Source: Actinomycetota bacterium
GTDB taxonomy: Bacteria > Actinomycetota > Actinomycetes > Actinomycetales > Cellulomonadaceae
Length of the DNA stretch: 15,130 bases
Direction of reading: 5' to 3'
Assembly (NCBI GenBank): GCA_018898235.1
Contig: JAHIJU010000358.1
Span: forward strand, 1-15,130
Of this stretch, positions 6,782 to 13,840 are shown in pieces. A program made the translations under genes and the position numbers. The first letter of the stretch is position 1. Every line of letters starts with the position of its first letter. The notes under the pieces are model-generated. The model did no database searches. It was not told the origin of the DNA and worked only from the letters and a program-made list of their open reading frames with translations.

Positions 6782-7090
6782 ATGCGAGTGACGTCCATCC
6801 GCCGAACGGCGAACCTGCGAACCCGGCGTTCGCGTCCGGGCGCGCCGCACCGCCGGGGCCACCCTGGCCCCCAGGGCCGCCGCCGGCACTGGGACCGCTT
6901 CAGGACCCTGCGCGCCACACGTCGTGCGCGGTCGCGGGCCGTGCTCGGGGATGCCGGCATGGCCACGGCCGAGTACGCGATTGTCACCCTCGCCGCGGTC
7001 GGGTTCGCCGGGTTGCTCCTGGTGATCCTGAAGAGCGGCACGGTGCGTGAGCTGCTGCTCGGCATCATCCGTACGGCGCTGTCGGCGTGA
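6782..7090 (+). CDS. Flp-type pilin precursor, DUF4244 family
   Basis: A 102-residue precursor of the small actinobacterial Flp-like pilin (DUF4244; Rv3656c counterpart). Residues 1-59 are a long, very basic leader. The prepilin cleavage motif G|XXXXEY is exact: G59, then MATA, E64, Y65. Cleavage would release a 43-residue mature pilin, with a hydrophobic helix at about 66-84 that builds the fibre core. The start at ATG 6782 follows AGGAG by 5 bases, the strongest ribosome site of the cluster, consistent with a major structural subunit. The 59-residue leader is longer than usual for Flp pilins, so a downstream start cannot be excluded, although no good ribosome site was seen there. The stop overlaps the next gene's GTG. 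The prepilin peptidase is not in this window. Confidence 0.85.
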   Translation: MRVTSIRRTANLRTRRSRPGAPHRRGHPGPQGRRRHWDRFRTLRATRRARSRAVLGDAGMATAEYAIVTLAAVGFAGLLLVILKSGTVRELLLGIIRTALSA

Positions 7091-7443
7091 ACCGTCGGGC
7101 GCCGGCCGGCGCCGATCGCGGCGCGGTCACCGCGGAGCTCGCGATCGGGATGATCGCCGTGGTCGCGGTGCTGGCCGTCATCCTGGCGGCCGGGGCGGCG
7201 TCGGTCGCGCGGGTGCGGTGCACGGAGGCTGCCCGGGCCGGAGCCCGAGCCGCCTCGATCGGACGAGACGACGCGGCGGTCAGGTCGACCGTGACCCGGG
7301 TGGCGGGCGCCGATGCGTCGGTGTCGATCGAGCGGCAGGACGACGGCTGGGTCGTCGTCGCGGTGCAGGTGCCGGTGGTCGATGCCGGCCTGGCGCGCGG
7401 GTTGCGCGCCAGCACCACGGCGACGGCGTGGCTGGAGCCGTGA
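7087..7443 (+). CDS. tadE: TadE-like pseudopilin
   Basis: A 118-residue membrane-anchored minor pilin (Rv3655c counterpart). A short basic leader ends in G12, followed by AVTAEL, so a prepilin-type site G12|AVTAE17 is present. One transmembrane helix follows (about 18-37: LAIGMIAVVAVLAVILAAGA). The exported remainder contains the CTEAARAGARAA stretch typical of TadE-like proteins and a short beta-rich C-terminal part. The start is GTG 7087, overlapping the pilin stop (GTGA). Its role is probably priming or stabilising the pilus. Confidence 0.82.
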   Translation: MNRRAPAGADRGAVTAELAIGMIAVVAVLAVILAAGAASVARVRCTEAARAGARAASIGRDDAAVRSTVTRVAGADASVSIERQDDGWVVVAVQVPVVDAGLARGLRASTTATAWLEP

Positions 7444-7907
7444 GCGGCGCCGGTCGGGCCCGCGCCGGGCACGGCGACCGCCCGGTGCCCGCGATGCGGC
7501 GTCCGACGGGTGCGGTGCGGACCGGGCCGGACGCCGACGTCGACCGTGACCGCTGCGCCGACCGTGACGCGGGGGCCGGTTCGGTGCTGGTGCTCGCCCT
7601 GGTCGCGGTGGCCCTCGTGGCGGCCGGTGCCGTCGCATCGGTCGGGCAGGTCGAGGCGGCGCGAGCCCGCACCCAGACGGCGGCCGACCTGGCAGCGCTC
7701 GCGGGGGCGTCGCGGCTGGTGGCGACCGGGCGGACCGGGGAGTCGTGCACGCTCGCCGAGCACGTGTCTGCCCGCAACCGGGCGACGGTCTCGTCCTGCA
7801 CCATGGTTCGTCCCCAGGTGCTCGAGGTGCGGGTCACCGGCCGGACGCCGTTCGGGGACGCCACGGCCGTGGCACGGGCCGGGCCGTCGTCGGAGCGCGA
7901 ACCGTGA
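7440..7907 (+). CDS. TadE/TadG-like protein (Rv3654c type)
   Basis: A 155-residue protein matching the 'helicase/secretion neighborhood TadE-like' family. About 46 N-terminal residues, rich in Arg, Asp and Gly, precede GAGSVLVLALVAVALVAAGA (46-65), a single membrane helix. Then comes the QVEAARARTQTAADLAALAGA stretch (about 70-90) characteristic of the family, with the Thr-Ala-Ala-Asp-Leu core. Two cysteines in the exported domain (in ESCTL and SSCTM) could form a disulfide. Unlike the preceding gene there is no Glu at +5 of the glycine, so prepilin peptidase processing is not expected. The GTG 7440 start overlaps the tadE stop. It is the last gene of the operon and is convergent with the helicase. 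Confidence 0.78.
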   Translation: MSGAGRARAGHGDRPVPAMRRPTGAVRTGPDADVDRDRCADRDAGAGSVLVLALVAVALVAAGAVASVGQVEAARARTQTAADLAALAGASRLVATGRTGESCTLAEHVSARNRATVSSCTMVRPQVLEVRVTGRTPFGDATAVARAGPSSEREP

Positions 7908-7908
7908 C

Positions 7909-7964
7909 CGGGTCGGAGCGTGGACCCGACGGCGGTGGGCTCCGTCCGGCTGTCGACGGGAGCC
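7909..7964. terminator. Hairpins between convergent tad operon and helicase
   Basis: The 74-base gap between the convergent stops holds two short stems: CGGGTC (7909-7914) with GACCCG (7923-7928), and GGCTCC (7938-7943) with GGAGCC (7959-7964). Either could terminate transcription from one side. The stems are only 6 bp, so the call rests mainly on position. Confidence 0.4.
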
Positions 7965-7981
7965 TCGCGGTCTTGCGGAGC

Positions 7982-10417
7982 TCAGACCGGTGCGCACGCC
8001 AGCACGGCGTCCAGCAGGCGCACGGCCGCGGCCTTGTCCAGCGGCTCGTTGCCGTTCCCACACTTGGGCGACTGGACGCAGGCCGGGCAGCCCGCCGAGC
8101 ACCGGCAGTCGGCGACGGCATCCCGCGTCGCCGTCAGCCAGACCGGGCCCAGGTCGAACGCGCGTCGGGCGAAGCCGGCTCCGCCTGGGAACGCATCGTG
8201 CACGAAGACGGTGGCGTGCCCGGTGTCGGGGTGCAGCACGGTCGACAGCCCGCCGAGGTCCCACCGGTCGCAGGTCGCCAGCAGCGGCAGCAGCCCGATC
8301 GAGGCGTGCTCGGCTGCGTGCAGCGCACCGGGTGCGGTCTCGACGGTGACGCCCGCGGCGAGCAGCAGCTGCGCCGGTGCGGTCCACCACACGGCGCAGG
8401 TCCGCAGCGTGCGGGCCGGCAGGTCGAGCTGCTCGGTTCCGAGAACCTGTAGATCGGGGAGGCGTTTGCGCTGGAAGCCCAGCACCTGGCTGGTCACGTC
8501 GACCGTGCCGTACGACCAGGTGAGCGGGCCCCAGTGCTGCTCGGCCTCGACCTGGACCACCTCGGTCGTGGACAGCCACCGCGCCCAGGTGCCGTAGTCG
8601 ACGCTGCGCCGGGTGACCAGGGCCAGGTGGTCGTCGAGGTTGAGCTCGTCGACGACGAACGTCGCACCTTGGTGCACGTAGACGGCGCCGTCGTGCACCG
8701 TCGCATCGGCCGATGCCTGGTCGACGGTGCCGAGCACCTGCCCCGTGGCGCCCTCCACGACACGGACGGGGGAGCCGCCGGTGCCGCGCAGATCGGTGAG
8801 GGTGCTGGCCGGTTCGGGGTGGGTCCAGAACCAGCCGGCGGCCCGTCGGCGCAGCACCCCCCGGGCGGTGAGCTCGTCGAGCACGGCCTCGGCGTGGTCC
8901 CCGAACAGCGGGAGGTCGGTGGGGCGCAGCGCAAGCTCGGCCGCGGCCGCGGCGAGGTGCGGGGCGAGCACGGCCGGGTTGCCCGGGTCGAAGACGGTGG
9001 CTTCCACGGGTTCGTCGAGCAGCGCTTCCGGGTGATGCACGAGGTAGGTGTCGAGCGGGTCCTCGCGGGCGACGAGGGCGACCAGCCCGTCGGCCCCGGC
9101 GCGCCCGGCCCGGCCCGCCTGCTGCCACCACGAGACGCGCGTGCCCGGGAACCCCGCGATGAGCACGGCGTCCAGGCCGGTGATGTCCACGCCGAGCTCC
9201 AGGGCGTTCGTCGTGGCCAGTGCGCGGATCTGGCCGGTTCGTACAGCCTGCTCGAGCGCGCGGCGCTCCTCCGGCAGGTAGCCGCCCCGGTACGCCTGGA
9301 CGCACGAGGCGAGCGCGGGGTCGACCGCCGCGAGATGGGCCCGGGTGGCCGCGGCCACGGACTCGGCTCCTCGTCGGGACCGGGTGAACGCCAGGGTGCG
9401 GGCACCGGCCACCACCAGGTCCGCGAGCAGATCGGCGACCTCGGCCGTCGCGGTGCGGCGGGGCCGCTCGACGGGGGTCTGCACCGGCGGGGTGTCCTCG
9501 GTCGGTTCGCCGTCCTGCTCGGGCTCGAGAGCGGTGCGCTGCGGCAGCTCGGGCGGCTCCCACAGCACGACCGTCCGGCGACCGGCGGGTGCCGTGTCGT
9601 GGGTGATCGCCTCGACCTGGGCGGGTTCCACGCCGATCAGCCGGGCCGCGCTCAGCGCCGGGTCGCAGGTGGTGGCCGAGGCCAGGACGAACGTGGGGTC
9701 GCAGCCGTACGAGGCCGCCACCCGCCGCAGTCGGCGGAGCACGAGGGCGACGTGCGCACCGAACACACCACGGAACGCGTGGCACTCGTCCACGACGACG
9801 TAGCGCAGCCCGGCGAGCAGCCGCGCCCAGCGCTGGTGACCAGGCAGCAGCGAGAAGTGCAGGAAGTCGGGGTTGGTCAGCACGACGCGGGCGTGCTCGC
9901 GCACCCAGCGCCGCTCGTCGGGCCCGGTGTCCCCGTCGCAGGTGGCCACGTGCACGTCGCGGACCTGGGCGGCGGTGAGCAGGCGGTGCAGCCCGCCGAG
10001 CTGGTCGGCGGCCAGAGCCTTGGTGGGCGACAGGTAGAGGACCCCGGCTCGCGCCGACGCGTCGAGCCGCCCGTCGACCAGTCCCGCGCGGACGGCGGTG
10101 AGAGCGGGCAGCCAGAACGCCATCGACTTGCCGGAGCCGGTGGAGGTGGCCAGCACGGTGTGCCGGCGCGACCACACGGCGTCGGCCGCCTGCCTCTGGT
10201 GGAGCCAGGGTCGCTCGACCCCGAGACGGTGGTAACCCTCGACGAGCTGCGGATCGGCCCACTGCGGCCAGTCGGCCTGCGTCCCGGTGCGGGCGGGCAG
10301 CTGGCGGACGTGGGTCACCCGATCGGCGCGTCGGCCTCCGGCGACGAGCACGTCGTACAGCCCGTCGGTGCCGACCACCCGTCCAGTCTCGCACCGACGT
10401 CCTGGCTCGCCGCGCAC
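7982..10417 (-). CDS. DEAH/DECH-box helicase with DUF1998 (MrfA-like)
   Basis: An 811-residue superfamily 2 helicase of the 'helicase/secretion neighborhood DEAH-box helicase' family (M. tuberculosis Rv3649), related in layout to B. subtilis MrfA/YprA and yeast Hrq1. Visible motifs: LHQRQ (72-76), Walker A TSTGSGKS (91-98), motif Ia PTKALAADQ (131-139), DECH (210-213), SAT (247-249), a second RecA domain with ATTNALELGVDI (401-412) and motif VI QQAGRAGRAG (432-441). DUF1998 lies at about 698-782 (HAAEHA, DRWDLGG, DAFPGGAG) and contains a cluster of five cysteines, C771, C773, C777, C780 and C786, probably binding metal. MrfA relatives act in DNA damage repair, so that is its likeliest role here; no pilus function is shown. 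The GTG start at 10417 has no clear ribosome site, and GTG 10378 is the alternative. Confidence 0.88.
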   Translation of the reverse strand: MRGEPGRRCETGRVVGTDGLYDVLVAGGRRADRVTHVRQLPARTGTQADWPQWADPQLVEGYHRLGVERPWLHQRQAADAVWSRRHTVLATSTGSGKSMAFWLPALTAVRAGLVDGRLDASARAGVLYLSPTKALAADQLGGLHRLLTAAQVRDVHVATCDGDTGPDERRWVREHARVVLTNPDFLHFSLLPGHQRWARLLAGLRYVVVDECHAFRGVFGAHVALVLRRLRRVAASYGCDPTFVLASATTCDPALSAARLIGVEPAQVEAITHDTAPAGRRTVVLWEPPELPQRTALEPEQDGEPTEDTPPVQTPVERPRRTATAEVADLLADLVVAGARTLAFTRSRRGAESVAAATRAHLAAVDPALASCVQAYRGGYLPEERRALEQAVRTGQIRALATTNALELGVDITGLDAVLIAGFPGTRVSWWQQAGRAGRAGADGLVALVAREDPLDTYLVHHPEALLDEPVEATVFDPGNPAVLAPHLAAAAAELALRPTDLPLFGDHAEAVLDELTARGVLRRRAAGWFWTHPEPASTLTDLRGTGGSPVRVVEGATGQVLGTVDQASADATVHDGAVYVHQGATFVVDELNLDDHLALVTRRSVDYGTWARWLSTTEVVQVEAEQHWGPLTWSYGTVDVTSQVLGFQRKRLPDLQVLGTEQLDLPARTLRTCAVWWTAPAQLLLAAGVTVETAPGALHAAEHASIGLLPLLATCDRWDLGGLSTVLHPDTGHATVFVHDAFPGGAGFARRAFDLGPVWLTATRDAVADCRCSAGCPACVQSPKCGNGNEPLDKAAAVRLLDAVLACAPV

Positions 10418-10625
10418 GACGACAGCAGACGGAGCCCGACGATGGCTGTCACCAGGCCGCCCAGCACCACGATGCGCCGGTGCTGGCGCCGTCGCCCGTC
10501 CGAACCGCCCTCTTCCCCCTGGATCACGGGAACTGAGTGTGCACCCGGTGCCGAGGCGCCTGGGACCGACGGCCCATCGGAGGCGCCGCGGCGCGCGGAT
10601 CTGTGGCCCGGCTCACACCACGGCC

Positions 10626-10639
10626 GGGACCTTCGTCCT
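10626..10639. promoter_or_regulatory. DosR/DevR-box-like site 1 upstream of adh
   Basis: GGGACCTTCGTCCT has perfect GGAC-N4-GTCC arms and agrees with 11 of 14 core positions of the mycobacterial DosR consensus GGGACTWWAGTCCC (consensus from memory). Its centre is 25 bp from that of the next site. DosR sites often occur in such pairs upstream of hypoxia genes. Confidence 0.5.
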
Positions 10640-10650
10640 ACATCGAACTT

Positions 10651-10664
10651 AGGACCAAAGACCC
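10651..10664. promoter_or_regulatory. DosR/DevR-box-like site 2 upstream of adh
   Basis: AGGACCAAAGACCC agrees with 11 of 14 positions of the DosR core. Its AT-rich AAA centre is distinctive in this GC-rich DNA. One arm position breaks the palindrome (GACC instead of GTCC). Confidence 0.5.
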
Positions 10665-10690
10665 ATGCGGCGTCGGGCGGCGCAGCGCCG

Positions 10691-10733
10691 GTTGCACGGG
10701 ATCCGGTGCGCCGAACTGCAACGGCCGTGCAAC
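10691..10733. repeat. 9-bp inverted repeat in the adh leader
   Basis: GTTGCACGG (10691-10699) and CCGTGCAAC (10725-10733) are perfect reverse complements around a 25-base spacer. A related element, CTGCAACGG (10716-10724), lies directly before the right arm. Three similar half-sites in 43 bases suggest a regulator-binding array or an mRNA stem. Confidence 0.55.
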
Positions 10734-10823
10734 GTCGGCTTCCTAGCGTCGATCGTGGCGCTCGGACCGGGCGCCCGCCCACCCCGGCGTCGACGACGAC
10801 GTCGGACGTCGAAAGGCAATCCC

Positions 10824-11852
10824 ATGAGTCAGACCATGAGCGCCGCGGTCGTCCACCAGGCCGGCGGCCCCCTCACCATCGACGAGATCCCGGTCCCGGC
10901 CCCCGGACCGAACCAGGCCCTGGTCAAGGTCGCGACCTCCGGTGTCTGCCACACTGACCTGCACGCCGTCGAGGGCGACTGGCCGGTCAAGCCGGGGCTG
11001 CCCTTCGTCCCGGGCCACGAGGGCTACGGCGAGGTGGTCGAGCTCGGCGCGGGCGTGACCTCGCTCAAGGTCGGCCAGCTGGTCGGCAACGCCTGGCTCT
11101 GGTCGGCCTGCGGCGAGTGCCGGTTCTGCCGCACCGGGTGGGAGACGCTCTGCGAGAAGCAGCAGAACGGCGGCTACTCGGTCAACGGCTCCTTCGGCGA
11201 ATACATGCTGGTCGACGCCACCTACGCCGCGCGCATCCCCGACGGCGCCGACCCGGTCGAGGTCGCGCCGATCCTGTGCGCCGGGGTCACCGTCTACAAG
11301 GGCCTCAAGGTCACCGACACCCGGCCCGGCCAGTGGGTCGCGGTCTCCGGGATCGGCGGCCTCGGCCACATCGCGGTGCAGTACGCGCACGCCATGGGGA
11401 TGCGAGTGGTGGCGATCGACGTCGACGAGGCGAAGCTCGCGCTGGCACGCAAGCACGGCGCCGAGATCACGGTGAACGGTCGCACCGAGGACGTCATCGA
11501 GTCGGTGCAGGACCAGACCGGCGGTGTGGACGGTGTGCTGGTCACCGCGGTGCACCCGGCCGCGTTCGGCCAGGCCATCGGCCTGACCCGGCGGGGCGGG
11601 ACGATCGTGTTCAACGGGCTGCCCCCGGGCGAGTTCCCCGCCTCGATCTTCGACGTGGTGCTCAAGGGCCTGACGATCCGCGGCTCGATCGTGGGCACCC
11701 GGCAGGACCTGGCCGAGGCCCTCGACTTCTACGCGACGGGGAAGATCCACCCCACCGTGGCCAGCGAGCCGCTGGAGAACATCAACGACATCTTCGACCG
11801 GATGAAGAAGGGGAAGATCGACGGTCGCATCGTCCTGGACCTGAACGCCTGA
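10824..11852 (+). CDS. adhP: Zinc-dependent alcohol dehydrogenase, AdhP type
   Basis: A 342-residue cytosolic medium-chain dehydrogenase that interconverts primary alcohols such as ethanol with aldehydes. The catalytic-zinc ligands are C42, H65 (in GHEGYGEV) and C152. The structural-zinc set C96, C99, C102 and C110 is complete. The Rossmann motif GIGGLG (176-181), with aspartate D199 ending the second strand, indicates NAD(H) preference. Length and overall sequence closely follow E. coli AdhP, including GSIVGTRQDL near the C-terminus. ATG 10824 is preceded by GAAAGG with 7-base spacing; upstream extension gives only a basic non-family leader. A fermentative role regenerating NAD+ fits the nearby anaerobic nrdD gene and the DosR-like sites. 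It stands alone: the next gene is convergent behind a strong terminator. Confidence 0.93.
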   Translation: MSQTMSAAVVHQAGGPLTIDEIPVPAPGPNQALVKVATSGVCHTDLHAVEGDWPVKPGLPFVPGHEGYGEVVELGAGVTSLKVGQLVGNAWLWSACGECRFCRTGWETLCEKQQNGGYSVNGSFGEYMLVDATYAARIPDGADPVEVAPILCAGVTVYKGLKVTDTRPGQWVAVSGIGGLGHIAVQYAHAMGMRVVAIDVDEAKLALARKHGAEITVNGRTEDVIESVQDQTGGVDGVLVTAVHPAAFGQAIGLTRRGGTIVFNGLPPGEFPASIFDVVLKGLTIRGSIVGTRQDLAEALDFYATGKIHPTVASEPLENINDIFDRMKKGKIDGRIVLDLNA

Positions 11853-11860
11853 CCGGCATC

Positions 11861-11893
11861 CGGGGCCCGGCCGAGCATCGCGGCCGGGCCCCG
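11861..11893. terminator. Strong shared terminator hairpin
   Basis: A perfect 13-bp stem, CGGGGCCCGGCCG (11861-11873) with its exact complement (11881-11893), around a 7-base loop, lies 9 bases after the adh stop and 30 bases from the end of the convergent DUF2867 gene. It can serve both strands. No T-tract is present. Confidence 0.8.
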
Positions 11894-11923
11894 CGGCCGG
11901 ACCCCGCGGTGCTGCCCGCACGG

Positions 11924-13558
11924 TCAGCCGCCGGAACCGAGGGCGCCCTCTGCCGGCGCGCCGCCGCCGGTCCGTCCCGTGCGGGCTCCCTCGACCACCT
12001 CGGCGGCGCGCGCGACGTTGCGCTGCATCCCCCCGAAGACCACGCCGTGGAACGGCGCGACGGCCCACCAGTACACGTGTCCGAGCAGCCCCCGCGGCGC
12101 GAAGAGCGCACGCTGGGCGAAGGTCGCGCCGACCTGGTCCCACCCCTGTCCGTCCTCGATCGCCAGCTCGAGCCAGGCCACGCCCGGCAGTCGCATCTCC
12201 GCCCGCAGCCGTACGACGCGTCCGGGGTCCACCAGCTCCACCCGCCAGAAGTCCACGGCATCGTCCACCAGCAGGTGGTCGCGGTCCCGCCGTCCGCGCC
12301 GCAGGCCGGGGCCGCCGACGAGCCGGTCCGCCAGGCCGCGCACCCGCCAGGCCAACGACCAGGAGAACCAGCCGCGGTCGCCGCCGACCCGCTCCAGCAC
12401 CCGCCACAGCGCGGCCGGCGAGGCCGCCACCGCGATCCTCCGCTCATCGCGGTAGAGCGTGCCGCCGGCCCACCCGGGGTCGGAGGGCAGCGGGTCGCTC
12501 GGCGCACCGCGCATCGAGGCACTGGCCCATGAGGTGGACACCTCGCCGTCGTGGATGCGCGCGAGGGCGAGCTCGATGGCCGGGCCGACCCCGATCAGGC
12601 CGTCCGGCGGGTCCGGGACCAGGGTGGCGATGTCGTGCTCCTTGCACACGACCTCGTGCACGAGCGAGTCGACGAGAGGTCGCGCGAGCGGACCGGGCAC
12701 CGGGGTCACGAGCGCCACCCACAGGCTGGACAGCCGCGGGCTGAGCACCGGGACCGCGACGATGAGCCGTCGGGGCAGGCCGGCGGTCGCGGCGTACAGC
12801 TGCATGAGGTCGCGGTAGGTGAGCACCTCCGGTCCGCCGATGTCGTACCCGCGCGACGTCGTGGCCGGCGCCGACGCGACCCCGACCAGGTAGCGCAGCA
12901 CGTCGCGGATGGCGATCGGCTGGATCCGGTTGCCCACCCAGCGCGGCACGGTCATCGCGGGGAGCCGTTCGGTGAGGTAGCGCATCATCTCGAACGACGC
13001 CGATCCTGACCCGAGGATGACAGCGGCCCGCAGGCAGATCGTCGGCACCCCGCTGGCCAGCAGGATCTCCTCGACCTCGGTCCGGGACGCCAGGTGCACC
13101 GACAGCTCCTCGCCGTCGGGGTGCAGGCCCCCGAGGTAGACGATGCGCCGAACGCCGGCCTCGCGGGCGGCGCGGGCCACGGTGAGGGCGGCGCTGCGGT
13201 CGATCGCGGCGAACGAGCGGCCCGATCCCAGGGAGTGGATCAGGTAGTACAGGACGTCCACCCCGGCCAACGCCTCCCGGGCGCGGCGCAGGTCGGTCAC
13301 GTCGAGGTCGACCGGGTCGACCTGTGGGTACCACGACCGGCCGCGCAACCGGTCGGGGCGGCGGGCGAGCGCCCGCACCCGGTAGCCCGATGCGAGCAGC
13401 TCGGGGATCAGCCGGCCTCCGACGTAGCCGGTCGCGCCGGTGACGGCGGCCAGCGGGGCGTCCGGGCGGGGCGTGCCGTCCGGCCCGGTGCCGGGCACGA
13501 GGCCGGGCAGGGTGTGCGCGACTGGCTCGGGCGGTCGGGTGCGGGGGGATGCGGTCAC
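11924..13558 (-). CDS. NAD(P)-binding protein with DUF2867 domain
   Basis: A protein of about 544 residues with two parts. The first is an atypical/extended SDR Rossmann domain (about 38-340). Its glycine motif GATGYVG is at 41-47, followed by ELLASGYRVRALARRPDRL and then DVLYYLIHSLGSG. This resembles NmrA/complex-I-assembly type SDRs rather than classical Tyr-Lys dehydrogenases. The second is DUF2867 (about 369-524), with a START-like/lipid-related appearance rich in Trp (WWAVAPFHGVVFGGM). The two-domain SDR-DUF2867 architecture is widespread in actinobacteria; its reaction is not known to me. The start is uncertain. GTG 13558 lies in front of the conserved part without a clear ribosome site, and GTG 13498 is possible. 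The frame is open to ATG 13786, but the extra residues look non-coding. Its promoter would lie back to back with that of nrdD. Confidence 0.8.
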   Translation of the reverse strand: MTASPRTRPPEPVAHTLPGLVPGTGPDGTPRPDAPLAAVTGATGYVGGRLIPELLASGYRVRALARRPDRLRGRSWYPQVDPVDLDVTDLRRAREALAGVDVLYYLIHSLGSGRSFAAIDRSAALTVARAAREAGVRRIVYLGGLHPDGEELSVHLASRTEVEEILLASGVPTICLRAAVILGSGSASFEMMRYLTERLPAMTVPRWVGNRIQPIAIRDVLRYLVGVASAPATTSRGYDIGGPEVLTYRDLMQLYAATAGLPRRLIVAVPVLSPRLSSLWVALVTPVPGPLARPLVDSLVHEVVCKEHDIATLVPDPPDGLIGVGPAIELALARIHDGEVSTSWASASMRGAPSDPLPSDPGWAGGTLYRDERRIAVAASPAALWRVLERVGGDRGWFSWSLAWRVRGLADRLVGGPGLRRGRRDRDHLLVDDAVDFWRVELVDPGRVVRLRAEMRLPGVAWLELAIEDGQGWDQVGATFAQRALFAPRGLLGHVYWWAVAPFHGVVFGGMQRNVARAAEVVEGARTGRTGGGAPAEGALGSGG

Positions 13559-13749
13559 CTCGGGAGTGTGCGGGTGCCGGGGTGACGGCGCACCCGGGGC
13601 GCCCCCGTGGCTGCCTGCGCGCGGGGGTGGCTCGGGGCGCGTCGGACCCGCGGTGGGTGCGGACGCGGCCGGTGCGCAGCGACACGCCGCGAGGTTCGCG
13701 CGCCGTGCTGTGCGGGCGTGCAGGTCGCGCGGCGCGGCGACCCCGACCA

Positions 13750-13763
13750 AGGACGTACGTCCC
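13750..13763. promoter_or_regulatory. DosR/DevR-box-like palindrome upstream of nrdD
   Basis: AGGACGTACGTCCC contains the perfect 12-base palindrome GGACGTACGTCC (13751-13762) and agrees with 11 of 14 DosR core positions. It lies about 35-40 bases upstream of the AT-rich promoter-like segment, a position suited to an activator. Confidence 0.45.
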
Positions 13764-13792
13764 GGGTTTGGGGTGCCCGCTGACATAGAAAT

Positions 13793-13808
13793 ACCCCATA
13801 TCTAGTCG
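13793..13808. promoter_or_regulatory. NrdR-box-like site 1
   Basis: The 16-base site ACCCCATATCTAGTCG matches the NrdR-box pattern acaCwAtATaTwGtgt (consensus from memory) at its central ATAT-TAGT positions. It shares the run ATCTAGT with site 2, and the two centres are exactly 32 bp apart. Confidence 0.7.
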
Positions 13809-13824
13809 TGCGGAGCAGGTCGCA

Positions 13825-13840
13825 CCACAACATCTAGTAG
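13825..13840. promoter_or_regulatory. NrdR-box-like site 2
   Basis: CCACAACATCTAGTAG carries the same ATCTAGT core, with the left half CACAA closer to the NrdR consensus than in site 1. It abuts the nrdD ribosome site. Tandem NrdR boxes about three helical turns apart are the usual arrangement for repression of nrd genes by NrdR with bound ATP/dATP. Confidence 0.7.

Larger units (their letters stand above)
10418..10823. promoter_or_regulatory. Divergent helicase/adh regulatory region
   Basis: About 400 bases separate the helicase start from the alcohol dehydrogenase start. No convincing gene is present. It carries two DosR-box-like palindromes (10626-10639, 10651-10664), a weaker similar site (10562-10575, 9 of 14 core positions), a perfect 9-bp inverted repeat (10691-10699 with 10725-10733), and the adh ribosome site GAAAGG (10811-10816). 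A -10-like TAGCGT lies at 10744-10749, but no matching -35 was found. The long leader (about 160 bases from the second box to the ATG) leaves room for RNA-level control. Confidence 0.5.

Noticed and set aside
7065..10394. 1109-codon reverse frame over the helicase and tadE genes
   Set aside because: It is frame-shifted relative to the helicase, whose own frame has all helicase motifs; the translation is Arg/Ala/Gly-rich without domains.
10562..10575. Third DosR-like site GGGACCGACGGCCC upstream of adh
   Set aside because: Only 9 of 14 core positions agree and the centre is not AT-rich, so it is close to background for this GC content.
10315..10782. Reverse-strand frame with a hydrophobic, lipobox-like stretch (LSSC) upstream of the helicase
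   Set aside because: It overlaps the helicase N-terminus, has no ribosome site at any usable start, and its remaining residues are shadow-like.
13559..13786. N-terminal extension of the DUF2867 protein to ATG 13786
   Set aside because: The extra 76 residues are low-complexity Pro/Ala/Arg and would cover the nrdD regulatory region; the family begins near the Rossmann motif.
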